9,018 nt of DNA from NCBI GenBank assembly GCA_017475805.1, contig JAFVEW010000205.1, forward strand, positions 1 through 9,018. Reading direction: 5' to 3'. Position numbers and translations under genes: made by a program. The notes beneath the pieces are model-generated. The model had not been told where the DNA came from and did no database searches. It was given only the letters and a program-made list of their open reading frames with translations. Position 1 is the stretch's first letter. Each line of letters begins with the position of its first letter. Positions 1 through 5,999 of the stretch are shown here, one piece after another. Origin of the DNA: Synergistaceae bacterium. Lineage in GTDB: Bacteria > Synergistota > Synergistia > Synergistales > Aminobacteriaceae.

Positions 1-45
1 GCATTAAACGGCGAAGAAACATTTCGCATCGACCCGTTACGATAG
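1..45 (+). CDS. C-terminal end of a DUF4160-type protein (partial)
   Basis: The first 14 codons of the window read through to a TAG stop at 43-45 and encode ALNGEETFRIDPLR. This matches the usual end of DUF4160 proteins, where a helix with a W/L-A-x-x-G segment leads into a closing [FY]-[KR]-I-[DE]-P-L-R. The following gene is a DUF2442 protein, and DUF4160 and DUF2442 genes are often found side by side, which supports the call. The rest of the gene lies outside the window, so length and start cannot be judged. The function of the family is not established; the pair is sometimes suspected to be a toxin-antitoxin-like module. Confidence 0.55.
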   Translation, partial: ALNGEETFRIDPLR

Positions 46-86
46 CGAGAAATTTTGCCGCGGAAATGATTCGTGGAACAGAAGAG

Positions 87-317
87 ATGCTGCCTAGAGC
101 AGCAGCCGTAGAAGTCATTAAAGACTATAATTTAGTCATCACCTTCAAAAACGGTAAACGTAAAAAATATGACGCAAAACATTTGTTTAGTTTGCCCATG
201 TATAAAAATTTAGCTAAAGTTTTTTCATTGGCCAAAATTGAACACGGTACAGTCGTTTGGCCGGGCGACTTGGACATAAGCCCAAATACATTGTATTTGC
301 GAAGTATAAAAATATAA
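87..317 (+). CDS. DUF2442 domain protein
   Basis: A small protein of 76 residues (83 if the ATG at 66 is used). It has the DUF2442 layout: an N-terminal PRAAAVEVIKDYNLVITFKN strand pair, a KYDAKHLF segment, a middle with LAKVFSLAKIEHGTVVW, and the typical closing block GDLDISPNTLY. I chose the ATG at 87 because family members commonly begin a few residues before the PR motif. Neither start has a strong ribosome binding site, and 66 remains possible. The gene follows the DUF4160 stop by about 40 bp or less and is probably co-transcribed with it. The biochemical function is unknown. DUF2442 folds as a small alpha/beta domain, and family members often accompany DUF4160. Confidence 0.75.
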   Translation: MLPRAAAVEVIKDYNLVITFKNGKRKKYDAKHLFSLPMYKNLAKVFSLAKIEHGTVVWPGDLDISPNTLYLRSIKI

Positions 318-320
318 ATA

Positions 321-326
321 AGGAGG
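321..326 (+). promoter_or_regulatory. Strong Shine-Dalgarno deciding the HD gene start
   Basis: AGGAGG lies 11 nt before the ATG at 338. The same frame is open upstream to an ATG at 257, but that start would overlap the DUF2442 gene by 61 bp and has no such site. The translation start at 338 is therefore preferred. Confidence 0.8.
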
Positions 327-337
327 AAATTTTTTTA

Positions 338-904
338 ATGATACCGACACGAGAACAGGCTTTGGAGATTGTTAAAAAATATAATAAAGAGCAGTCTCAC
401 ATTCACCACGCTATAGCCGTTGAAAATGCCATGAGACATTTCGCGGAGCTTTATCACGAAGACCCTGATTTATGGGCTGTTGCAGGCTTATTGCATGATA
501 TTGACTGGGAAATGACGACTGAAACACCTGAAAGACATTGCCACGTTGCGCCGGATTTATTACGTGATGCTGACGTTGACGAGAGCATAATTCGTGCGGT
601 TCAATCTCACGGCTTTGGAATTTGCACGGACGTTGAGCCTTCAAATAATTTAGAGAAAACTCTTTTTACGATTGACGAACTCACGGGATTAATAATAACA
701 GCCGGATTAGTAAGGCCGTCAAAATCTCTTGCGGACTTAGAATTAAAATCAGTCAAGAAAAAATGGAAAGATAAAGCCTTTGCTCGCGGAGTTAATCGAG
801 AAATCATCAAACAAGGTGCAGAAAGAATGAATATGCCGCTCGATGACGTCATCAACGAAACGATAATAGCACTGCGTCCTGTTGAAAAAGAAATCGGCAT
901 GTAA
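338..904 (+). CDS. HD-superfamily hydrolase (COG2316-like)
   Basis: A soluble 188-residue protein of the HD metal-dependent phosphohydrolase superfamily. The metal-binding pattern is visible: a His in SHIHHAIAVE (about residue 24), the HD pair in AGLLHDIDWE (53-54), a His in AVQSHGFG (91) and an Asp in TIDELTGLI (113). The opening (PTREQALEIVKKYN, then H-A-x-A-V-E) and the C-terminal block resemble the predicted hydrolases of COG2316. This group is common in anaerobic Bacillota and Synergistota and its substrate is unknown. HD enzymes usually cleave phosphate esters of nucleotides or similar compounds, but which one cannot be read here. It follows the DUF2442 gene by 20 bp and probably shares its transcript. 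No GC-rich terminator follows it, only the AT-rich repeat region. Confidence 0.8.
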   Translation: MIPTREQALEIVKKYNKEQSHIHHAIAVENAMRHFAELYHEDPDLWAVAGLLHDIDWEMTTETPERHCHVAPDLLRDADVDESIIRAVQSHGFGICTDVEPSNNLEKTLFTIDELTGLIITAGLVRPSKSLADLELKSVKKKWKDKAFARGVNREIIKQGAERMNMPLDDVINETIIALRPVEKEIGM

Positions 905-909
905 AAAAA

Positions 910-969
910 TTCATAATGTATAATTCACAATTAATAATTAATAAATATTTATGAATTGAGCATTATGAA
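910..969. repeat. AT-rich imperfect inverted repeat
   Basis: The left arm at 910-927 begins TTCATAATG and the right arm at 952-969 ends CATTATGAA. The arms pair over 15 of 18 positions: 9 bp outside and 6 bp inside, separated by a 3-nt internal mismatch. The 24-nt loop contains the palindrome TAAATATTTA (942-951). It lies just after the HD gene stop. The low GC and the lack of a clean T tract make it a poor intrinsic terminator. It could be a degenerate miniature repeat or a site of DNA cruciform formation. Confidence 0.6.
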
Positions 970-999
970 TTATGAATTATTAAATATGAATTATTAAAT
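965..999 (+). repeat. 14-bp tandem repeat upstream of nagE
   Basis: ATGAATTATTAAAT occurs twice head to tail without a gap (972-985 and 986-999), preceded by a partial unit ATGAATT at 965-971. The array ends directly at the GGAGG (1000-1004) that serves the transporter gene, so it sits where a promoter would be expected. A poor promoter pairing can be drawn (TTGAGC at 956-961 with TATTAA at 978-983), but no convincing one stands out. Confidence 0.75.
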
Positions 1000-1016
1000 G
1001 GAGGCTTTATTAAAAA

Positions 1017-2465
1017 ATGATGAAATATCTGCAAAAAATCGGCCGTTCTTTAATGCTTCCTGTTGCTTGTCTTCCTATAGCAGGAATTTTATACGGCATA
1101 GGCTACTGGATTGACCCTGTAGGCTGGGGAGCTAATAACATTGTTGCTGCGTTCTGTATCAAAGCTGCTGCTGCGATAATCGATCAAATTCCGTTATTAT
1201 TCTCGTTAGGTGTTGCTATCGGAATGTCTGACGAACAGGACGGAACGAGTGCGCTTGCTGGTCTTGTTTCGTGGCTGATGATGACGAATTTATTATCGCC
1301 TGCTGCTGTAGCTATGTATCAGGGCGTTGACGTTGCCCAAGTTCCTGCGGCCTTTGGAAAAATTCAAAACGCTTTCATAGGAATTTTAGCCGGCATTATC
1401 GGAGCAAGTTGTTTCAATAAATTCAAACATACAGAACTCCCTGAAGCCTTAGCGTTTTTCAGCGGCAAGCGTTGTGTTGCAATCGTTACGGGATTTGCCT
1501 CAATTTTTGCGTCAGTTATTCTTTATTATGTTTGGCCGTTATTCTACGGTGCTCTTGTAAAATTCGGAATTTCGATGATTGACATGGGTCCGGTAGGCGC
1601 AGGAATTTACGGAATGTTAAACAGGCTTTTAATTCCGCTTGGCCTCCATCACGCATTGAACGCAGTTTTCTGGTTCGACACAGCCGGAATTAATGACTTA
1701 GGGACTTTCTGGGACGGCACAGGAACACTCGGAACGACAGGAATTTATATGACAGGTTTCTTCCCTGTTATGATGTTCGGGCTTGTCGCCGGAGCTTTTG
1801 CAATGTATCGCGCCGCTAATTCAGAACGTAAAGGAGTTGCCGCGAGTTTATTAATGGCCGGAGCTCTTGCTTCGTTCTTTACGGGAATAACAGAGCCTCT
1901 TGAATTTTCGTTTATGTTCTTAGCTCCTGGACTTTATATCTTGCATGCAATCTTAACGGGCTTATCGATGGCAGCATGTGCTTATCTTCCTGTTAGATGC
2001 GGCTTTAATTTCAGCGCAGGACTTGTCGACTGGATTTTGAGCTTCAAAGCTCCGATGGCGCAAAATCCTTTATTAATTTTGCCGATCGGCTTAGGCTTTG
2101 CAGTCGTGTATTATTTTGTCTTTGCGTGGGCTATTAAGACCTTTGACCTCAAGACACCAGGACGTGAAGCATCAGTTAAGAAAGAAAAGAAACCCGTAAC
2201 TGTAACAACAAAAAACGGCTACACTGGCATAGCTCAAGATATTTTAGAAGGTTTAGGCGGCTTTGCTAATCTCAAAGATATTAATTACTGTGCTACAAGA
2301 CTTAGAATTATCGTTAATGACCCGGCGAAAGTCGACGAGGCAAAAATCAACACACCGGGCGTTCTCGGGGTTGTCAGACCTTCAAAGGAGAATATTCAGG
2401 TTGTTATCGGTACGAAAGTTCAATTTGTTTTCGATGAGTTAATGAAACTTGCCGGAGCGGATTAG
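1017..2465 (+). CDS. nagE: PTS sugar transporter EIICB, N-acetylglucosamine-type (NagE-like)
   Basis: An inner-membrane permease of 482 residues that takes up and phosphorylates a sugar, most likely N-acetylglucosamine. The EIIC domain (about 1-375) has many hydrophobic segments. It carries the NRLLIPLGLHHALNAVFWF block (202-220), the GITEPLEF motif (290-297) and the KTPGRE linker start (379-384), which closely resemble E. coli NagE. The EIIB domain (about 400-482) has the phosphorylated cysteine in INYCATRLRI (Cys425). The EIIA domain present in E. coli NagE is absent, so a separate Crr-type EIIA must act with it. GGAGG at 1000-1004 precedes the ATG by 12 nt; a second ATG follows immediately. 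No nagA or nagB lies next to it. A glucose- or glucosamine-type substrate is the main alternative. Confidence 0.85.
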   Translation: MMKYLQKIGRSLMLPVACLPIAGILYGIGYWIDPVGWGANNIVAAFCIKAAAAIIDQIPLLFSLGVAIGMSDEQDGTSALAGLVSWLMMTNLLSPAAVAMYQGVDVAQVPAAFGKIQNAFIGILAGIIGASCFNKFKHTELPEALAFFSGKRCVAIVTGFASIFASVILYYVWPLFYGALVKFGISMIDMGPVGAGIYGMLNRLLIPLGLHHALNAVFWFDTAGINDLGTFWDGTGTLGTTGIYMTGFFPVMMFGLVAGAFAMYRAANSERKGVAASLLMAGALASFFTGITEPLEFSFMFLAPGLYILHAILTGLSMAACAYLPVRCGFNFSAGLVDWILSFKAPMAQNPLLILPIGLGFAVVYYFVFAWAIKTFDLKTPGREASVKKEKKPVTVTTKNGYTGIAQDILEGLGGFANLKDINYCATRLRIIVNDPAKVDEAKINTPGVLGVVRPSKENIQVVIGTKVQFVFDELMKLAGAD

Positions 2466-2501
2466 TAATTTATTAATTTTTCTTAGATAAAAAATCATGG
2501 A

Positions 2502-2538
2502 CGAGGAGTGAGGATTATTTACGCTCCTCGTTTTTTTT
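2502..2538 (+). terminator. Intrinsic terminator of the PTS gene
   Basis: CGAGGAGTG (2502-2510) pairs with CGCTCCTCG (2522-2530) over 9 bp including one G-T wobble, around an 11-nt loop, and is followed by eight T residues. It lies 37 bp after the transporter stop and just before the convergent HD-GYP gene ends. On the - strand the nearest T run begins about 6 nt beyond the stem, so it may terminate that operon only weakly. Confidence 0.9.
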
Positions 2539-2541
2539 GTT

Positions 2542-4125
2542 TTACTCGTGCATTTTATAATTTTTATCTTCATCAATCATGTTTAACATGATGTCAGCAA
2601 ATTTCGGATCAAATTGCGAGCCTCGTCCTTTTTCGATTTGTTCTCTGACCTTTTCTTGAGGCATAACACTGCGATAGCTGCGTTTGCTCGTCATTGCGTC
2701 ATAAGCGTCTGCTACGGCGATTATTCTGGCCTCTTCAGGGATCTCTGAATCTTTAAGTCCGTCAGGGTAACCTCTGCCGTCATAGCGTTCATGATGCCAG
2801 CGTGCACCAGTTGCTAAGGCCGGAAGCTCCGTAACGTTTCGTAAAATTTCATAGCCCACGCTGGGGTGTTCTTTAATTTTTCCAAATTCTTCATCAGTGA
2901 GCTTGCCGTTCTTGTTGATTATTGCTTCAGGGACACCGATTTTGCCGATGTCATGCAACAGTCCCATCATGTAAATTTCTTCCTGCTCTTTTAGAGATTT
3001 ACCTAAACGCCGCGAAATTTCTTTCGAGTATTCAGCGACTCTTACTGAATGGCCGTTAGTATAAGTGTCTTTTGCGTCAACAGCCTTAGCTAAAGTAAGC
3101 ATGAAGCCTTGAGTCAAGTGCGCGGCCTTGCGTTCGTTCTCGATAGTTTGAGTAACGTAGCGACTCATGTCGCTGACCATTTTTTGAAGACTTAAATATA
3201 ATCTTTCTACTTCGTCGCCCGTGTGAATGTTTAAGTCTGGGAGCGTTCCAACTTTGCTTTTATCATCCATGTCAAAATAACGATCCATAACCAATGACAT
3301 CGAATTTATAGGCTGAACTATATTCTTCATTACTAACAAATTAAAAATATAGGCTATCGGAATCGCCGCGCTCATCATCAAGAGCAATAATCGAAAATTT
3401 TCCTGCCACCAATGCGATAGAATTTCGATCGAAAATAGAGTCTCATTTTCGTTCATCAAGAAAATATTATCAACTATGATGGCAATAAAACACAAAATTA
3501 ACGCTTCTAAAATAAAAAGCCTTGTAACTTTTGCGCTTAAACGCTGTCGCGTTCTATCATCCTGCATTGGTTCACCATGACATTTCCCAAGATTAGCAGG
3601 AGCAAACATAGCTACGCAAAGAGACGCCGCTAAACATTCAGGGAACGCAGAAATAAATAAACATAAATATGGCCGGTTAGGATAATATACAAGTCTCGAA
3701 ATATCTATGGCAAGAAAAGTAAAATTAATCCGCCAGCATATAGCAAGAACCCATGATAATAATAAGGCGGACACGATAGATTTTATAAAACTTCGATAAT
3801 AACCTCTATGCGCAATCAAGGAAGAAATCAACGTTACTATTAGGTATGTCGACAAGGCATATAACGACGAATAATTGCTTATGCGTAAAATTTCAGTAAT
3901 CAAAACAAGCGCGAATGACAATAAACCGCCGCCAAGACCGTAAGCACCGGCTGAAAAGATAATGAAAGCGTCAGTGTAAGCAAATGCTACGTTGCAAATT
4001 TGAATTACAGTGTCCGTATACATCCGCGACAGGATTACTAACAGTCCGCATATTACGCCAGCTAAAATCGTCGTGCGTAAACATCTTCTGCAAATATTAA
4101 TACGCGTCAAGATAAAATCGTTCAT
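2542..4125 (-). CDS. Membrane HD-GYP domain protein, putative c-di-GMP phosphodiesterase
   Basis: A 527-residue inner-membrane protein. The N-terminal half has about seven hydrophobic segments (roughly 18-35, 49-77, 87-105, 113-132, 152-175, 200-219, 243-267), possibly a sensor. A HAMP-like/helical linker (about 268-330) follows, then an HD-GYP domain (about 335-515). The HD-GYP signature is complete: His359 in GHSVRVAEYS, HD at 391-392 in LLHDIGKIGVPE, KEHPSVGYEIL with His420, HHERYDGRGYPDGL from 444, and DAYDAMTSKRSYR. Such domains hydrolyse cyclic di-GMP or related cyclic dinucleotides. The ATG at 4125 is chosen because AAGGAG stands 8 nt before it. An upstream in-frame ATG at 4164 would overlap rlmD and lacks this site. 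The gene starts 4 bp after the rlmD stop, which indicates co-transcription. The signal sensed is unknown. Confidence 0.9.
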   Translation of the reverse strand: MNDFILTRINICRRCLRTTILAGVICGLLVILSRMYTDTVIQICNVAFAYTDAFIIFSAGAYGLGGGLLSFALVLITEILRISNYSSLYALSTYLIVTLISSLIAHRGYYRSFIKSIVSALLLSWVLAICWRINFTFLAIDISRLVYYPNRPYLCLFISAFPECLAASLCVAMFAPANLGKCHGEPMQDDRTRQRLSAKVTRLFILEALILCFIAIIVDNIFLMNENETLFSIEILSHWWQENFRLLLLMMSAAIPIAYIFNLLVMKNIVQPINSMSLVMDRYFDMDDKSKVGTLPDLNIHTGDEVERLYLSLQKMVSDMSRYVTQTIENERKAAHLTQGFMLTLAKAVDAKDTYTNGHSVRVAEYSKEISRRLGKSLKEQEEIYMMGLLHDIGKIGVPEAIINKNGKLTDEEFGKIKEHPSVGYEILRNVTELPALATGARWHHERYDGRGYPDGLKDSEIPEEARIIAVADAYDAMTSKRSYRSVMPQEKVREQIEKGRGSQFDPKFADIMLNMIDEDKNYKMHE

Positions 4126-4129
4126 GTGT

Positions 4130-5482
4130 TCAGCTCCTTGATAATAAAGCGACTGTTTCGACATGAGCCGTTTGCGGAAACATATCGAAAGATTTAATTT
4201 TTGTTAACTCGTAGCCATGAGCCGCTAAAATTTTACAGTCGCGTGCCAACGTAGCGGGATTGCATGAGACATATATAATTTTTTTAACGCCGAACTTATT
4301 AATAGCTTCAAGGACTGCCCTTTCACAGCCGTCGCGCGGAGGGTCAAGAACAACAGAATCGTATTTATCTTTTAATTCTGCTATAACATCTTCAGAGCGT
4401 CCGCATAATGTTTCGACGTTATTAAATCCGTTTGCGCTTAAATTTTTTTCGGCCATTTTCACGGCACTGCGCCATTCTTCAACGCTCGTAACATGTTCAG
4501 CGTTCTCAGCTAAATAACAAGTTAAAGAGCCTGTGCCGCTGTAAAGTTCCAAGATATTTTTATCTCCGTCAGCTAAACTTGAAGCGTAAGAAAATAATTT
4601 TTCAGCTTGTCCAGTATTAACTTGAAAAAAGGAGGTTGTATCGAATAAATATTTATATTTCCCTAAACGTTCTGAAATTAATCCTGAACCGATTAAATTT
4701 TCTGTGTAAGTTCCTAAAATTACATTGCCGGGCTTTGAATTATGATTTAGTGTTAAAGTATCAGGCCGCGCTGAATTTCCTAAAGATACGAGAGCCTTGA
4801 CGCTTTTTGCTGATAACTTGCCATTAATCACGAATGATAACAAACTCTCGCCGGTATTAATTCCTGTTCGTATGATTAAATGACGAAGTTTGCCTTTATT
4901 AGTTTTTTCATCGTAGCCGTCGAAAGGCAGAATATTTTTAGTATTTTCTAAGCCGTCTAAGATTTTCCCGTAAATTTCATTTATTTTTTTTGCATTTACC
5001 GGGCATTGACGGATTAATTCAAGCCTGTGAGTCCCGGCGCGATAAAAACCTGTTATGATTTTATTCTTGAAACCTTGAACAGGAAACGCTGCTTTATTTC
5101 GATAATTCCAAGCTTCAGGCGAAGGTTCACAAGTTAAATTTTCAAAAATTTCGGGCTTAAATCCGCCTATTCTTACCATCGCGTCGCGGACAATATCGGC
5201 TTTCAATTTTAATTGAGCTTGATAATCAGCGTGCTGAAGCTGACAGCCTCCGCATTTTTCATAATATTTGCATTTAGGAACGGCCCGCCCTTTTGAACTT
5301 TTTATGATTTCTATTGTATCGGCTACTGCAAAATCTTTTTTCTTGGCAACTATTTTAGCTTTTACAATTTCGCCCGGCAAAGCACCATGAACAAAAACAA
5401 CGCCTTTAGGAGTTCTCGCTATTCCTGTTGCGTCCGTTGAAATTGCCGTAATTTTTAATTCTAAAGTTTCGTTATTCCGCAT
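4130..5482 (-). CDS. rlmD: 23S rRNA (uracil-C5)-methyltransferase, RlmD/RumA family
   Basis: A cytoplasmic SAM-dependent enzyme of 450 residues that methylates C5 of a uridine in 23S rRNA (U1939 in E. coli numbering; some Bacillota enzymes also modify U747). The order is an N-terminal TRAM RNA-binding domain (about 5-63), an iron-sulfur site with Cys71, Cys77, Cys80 and Cys160, a central RNA-binding region, and a Rossmann methyltransferase domain. Motifs seen: FQVN (286-289), ELYSGTGS (312-319), DPPR (380-383), SCNPATLARD with the catalytic Cys407, and TAHVETV with the general-base Glu442. All key residues are intact. I chose the ATG at 5482 because GAGG precedes it by 9 nt. The ATG at 5497 would add five residues but has no ribosome site. 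It is the first gene of an operon with the HD-GYP gene. Confidence 0.9.
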   Translation of the reverse strand: MRNNETLELKITAISTDATGIARTPKGVVFVHGALPGEIVKAKIVAKKKDFAVADTIEIIKSSKGRAVPKCKYYEKCGGCQLQHADYQAQLKLKADIVRDAMVRIGGFKPEIFENLTCEPSPEAWNYRNKAAFPVQGFKNKIITGFYRAGTHRLELIRQCPVNAKKINEIYGKILDGLENTKNILPFDGYDEKTNKGKLRHLIIRTGINTGESLLSFVINGKLSAKSVKALVSLGNSARPDTLTLNHNSKPGNVILGTYTENLIGSGLISERLGKYKYLFDTTSFFQVNTGQAEKLFSYASSLADGDKNILELYSGTGSLTCYLAENAEHVTSVEEWRSAVKMAEKNLSANGFNNVETLCGRSEDVIAELKDKYDSVVLDPPRDGCERAVLEAINKFGVKKIIYVSCNPATLARDCKILAAHGYELTKIKSFDMFPQTAHVETVALLSRS

Positions 5483-5527
5483 TAAACTTTGCCTCATTTC
5501 TTATATAGTTACAGGCTATGAAATTTT

Positions 5528-5556
5528 ATTATAACGCAATCATGATTTCTTCTTAA
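5528..5556 (-). promoter_or_regulatory. Putative sigma-70 promoter of the rlmD operon
   Basis: On the - strand TTAAGA (5556-5551) and a perfect TATAAT (5533-5528) are separated by 17 nt, about 45 bp before the chosen rlmD start. The -35 box matches TTGACA at 4 of 6 bases. The element abuts the weak -10 of cassette copy 1 on the opposite strand (5557-5562), so the two divergent promoters overlap. Confidence 0.6.
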
Positions 5557-5568
5557 AATAATCGTCCT

Positions 5569-5639
5569 CACGAGGGAGTCCCGGATGAGAAACAGGGCTC
5601 ATCGGTCAAACGGGGAGTCGCCCTGTAGATTTGAGGTGA
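5569..5639 (+). ncRNA. Structured 5' leader, cassette copy 1
   Basis: Positions 5569-5626 match the copy 2 leader at 57 of 58 bases. Visible pairing: CCCG (5580-5583) with CGGG (5611-5614) enclosing a hairpin GATGAG (5584-5589)/CTCATC (5598-5603). Its loop segment ACAGGG (5592-5597) can pair with CCCTGT (5621-5626), giving a pseudoknot. GAGGGAGT (5572-5579), expected near the 5' end of the transcript, is complementary to ACTCCCTC (5818-5825) in the tail. GAGGTGA (5633-5639) is the ribosome site of the small ORF. A start codon at 5585, preceded by GGGAG, opens an overlapping upstream frame. I do not recognise this as a known riboswitch class. Structures are drawn by eye, not by energy calculation. 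Confidence 0.6.
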
Positions 5640-5646
5640 AGCACTC

Positions 5647-5781
5647 ATGGCTGATAAAAAAGCCAAGCGAGCCAAGAAAAAGCAGCGGCGTTCATTCCGA
5701 CCGAGGATTGATATAATCGCCGCTGCCATCTACTGGTTTCTAAGAATCATTCTGTTGTTATGGGATAGATTCGGAAATTAG
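5647..5781 (+). CDS. Small basic single-helix membrane peptide, copy 1
   Basis: This is a 44-residue peptide of unknown family. The first 20 residues are strongly basic (MADKKAKRAKKKQRRSFRPR). A hydrophobic helix follows, about residues 22-39 (IDIIAAAIYWFLRIILLLW), with one Arg inside, and the tail is DRFGN. A ribosome site GAGGTGA ends 7 nt before the ATG. About half the residues are identical to copy 2, with the pattern I-A-A-A-x-Y-W-x-x-R-x-x-L-L-L-x-D-x-F. Survival of the open frame, ribosome site and hydrophobic pattern in two diverged copies argues that it is translated. Size, charge and a structured leader resemble type I toxins, though those usually have the hydrophobic part first. 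A toxin role is an inference; a small membrane regulator or phage-derived peptide is also possible. Confidence 0.7.
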   Translation: MADKKAKRAKKKQRRSFRPRIDIIAAAIYWFLRIILLLWDRFGN

Positions 5782-5803
5782 TTCCGGCTTAGTTTTACAA
5801 ATT

Positions 5804-5841
5804 TAGGGGTCTAGTTAACTCCCTCACCACTGCCCCTATTT
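5804..5841 (+). terminator. Conserved 3' hairpin, cassette copy 1
   Basis: TAGGGG (5804-5809) pairs with CCCCTA (5833-5838) and is followed by TTTT, a modest intrinsic terminator. The 23-nt loop is almost identical in copy 2 and carries ACTCCCTC (5818-5825), complementary to the 5' leader, and TCACC (5824-5828), complementary to the GGTGA of the ribosome site. The large conserved loop suggests a role beyond termination. Confidence 0.6.
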
Positions 5842-5858
5842 TATCACAAAAATTCTCA

Positions 5859-5885
5859 TCACCTTACAATCTTTTCATAAAGCCT
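5859..5885 (-). pseudogene. Fossil of the 3' end of the restriction-modification gene
   Basis: Read on the - strand, this stretch encodes RLYEKIVR and then TGA, against GLYEKITK and then TAA at the true end of the neighbouring gene (6227-6253). The match sits at the same distance from cassette copy 1 as the real gene end does from copy 2. It therefore looks like a leftover of the gene end carried along when the cassette was duplicated. No coding function is expected. Confidence 0.6.
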
Positions 5886-5907
5886 CATTAGCGTGCAAAA
5901 AAGTTTT

Positions 5908-5916
5908 TGATATAAT
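5908..5916 (+). promoter_or_regulatory. Extended -10 promoter of cassette copy 2
   Basis: TGATATAAT is a perfect extended -10 (TGnTATAAT). The -35 region is weak (TTAGCG at 5888-5893, 17 nt upstream), which extended -10 promoters tolerate. Transcription would begin near 5922-5924, placing GAGGGAGT (5925-5932) at the very 5' end of the RNA. The matching position in copy 1 reads AATAAT without the TG, so copy 1 is probably expressed more weakly. Confidence 0.65.
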
Positions 5917-5921
5917 CGTTC

Positions 5922-5992
5922 CACGAGGGAGTCCCGGATGAGAAACAGGGCTCATCGGTCAAACGGGGAGCCGCCCTGTGGAATTAAGGTGA
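5922..5992 (+). ncRNA. Structured 5' leader, cassette copy 2
   Basis: It shares the architecture of copy 1 with one substitution in 58 bases (C at 5971 for T). Pairs: CCCG 5933-5936/CGGG 5964-5967, GATGAG 5937-5942/CTCATC 5951-5956, and the pseudoknot ACAGGG 5945-5950/CCCTGT 5974-5979. The 5'-end GAGGGAGT (5925-5932) is complementary to ACTCCCTC (6176-6183). The ribosome site AAGGTGA ends at 5992. An upstream frame of 19 codons (5938-5997, TAG stop) ends 2 nt before the ORF start, suitable for translational coupling. Confidence 0.6.
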
Positions 5993-5999
5993 ATTAGCA

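Larger units (their letters stand above)
5557..5885 (+). repeat. Tandem cassette copy 1 (leader, small ORF, tail, gene-end fossil)
   Basis: The first of two direct copies of a unit of about 330-340 bp, offset by 353-368 bp. The order is a weak -10, a conserved leader, a basic membrane-peptide ORF, a divergent spacer, a conserved hairpin tail, an AT-rich stretch with TTTTATCACAAAAA, and a CTTTTCATAAAGCC block matching the end of the neighbouring restriction gene. Homology to copy 2 begins near the ATAATCG at 5558-5564. Leader and tail are far better conserved between copies than the ORF or the spacer after it. Confidence 0.85.

Noticed and set aside
257..337. An in-frame upstream start giving the HD hydrolase 27 extra residues
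   Set aside because: It overlaps the DUF2442 gene, has no ribosome site, and the AGGAGG at 321-326 points to 338.
607..900. Open frame of 97 codons antisense to the HD gene
   Set aside because: It is a mirror of a well-supported gene, with no ribosome site or recognisable domain.
2502..2530. The hairpin acting as a full bidirectional terminator for the HD-GYP operon
   Set aside because: On the - strand the T run is separated from the stem by about 6 nt, so only + strand termination is well supported.
5709..5717. A second TGATATAAT inside small ORF 1, identical over 12 bases to the copy 2 promoter
   Set aside because: It is not conserved at the matching position of small ORF 2 and is explained by the codons for Asp-Ile-Ile; probably chance, though start mapping would settle it.
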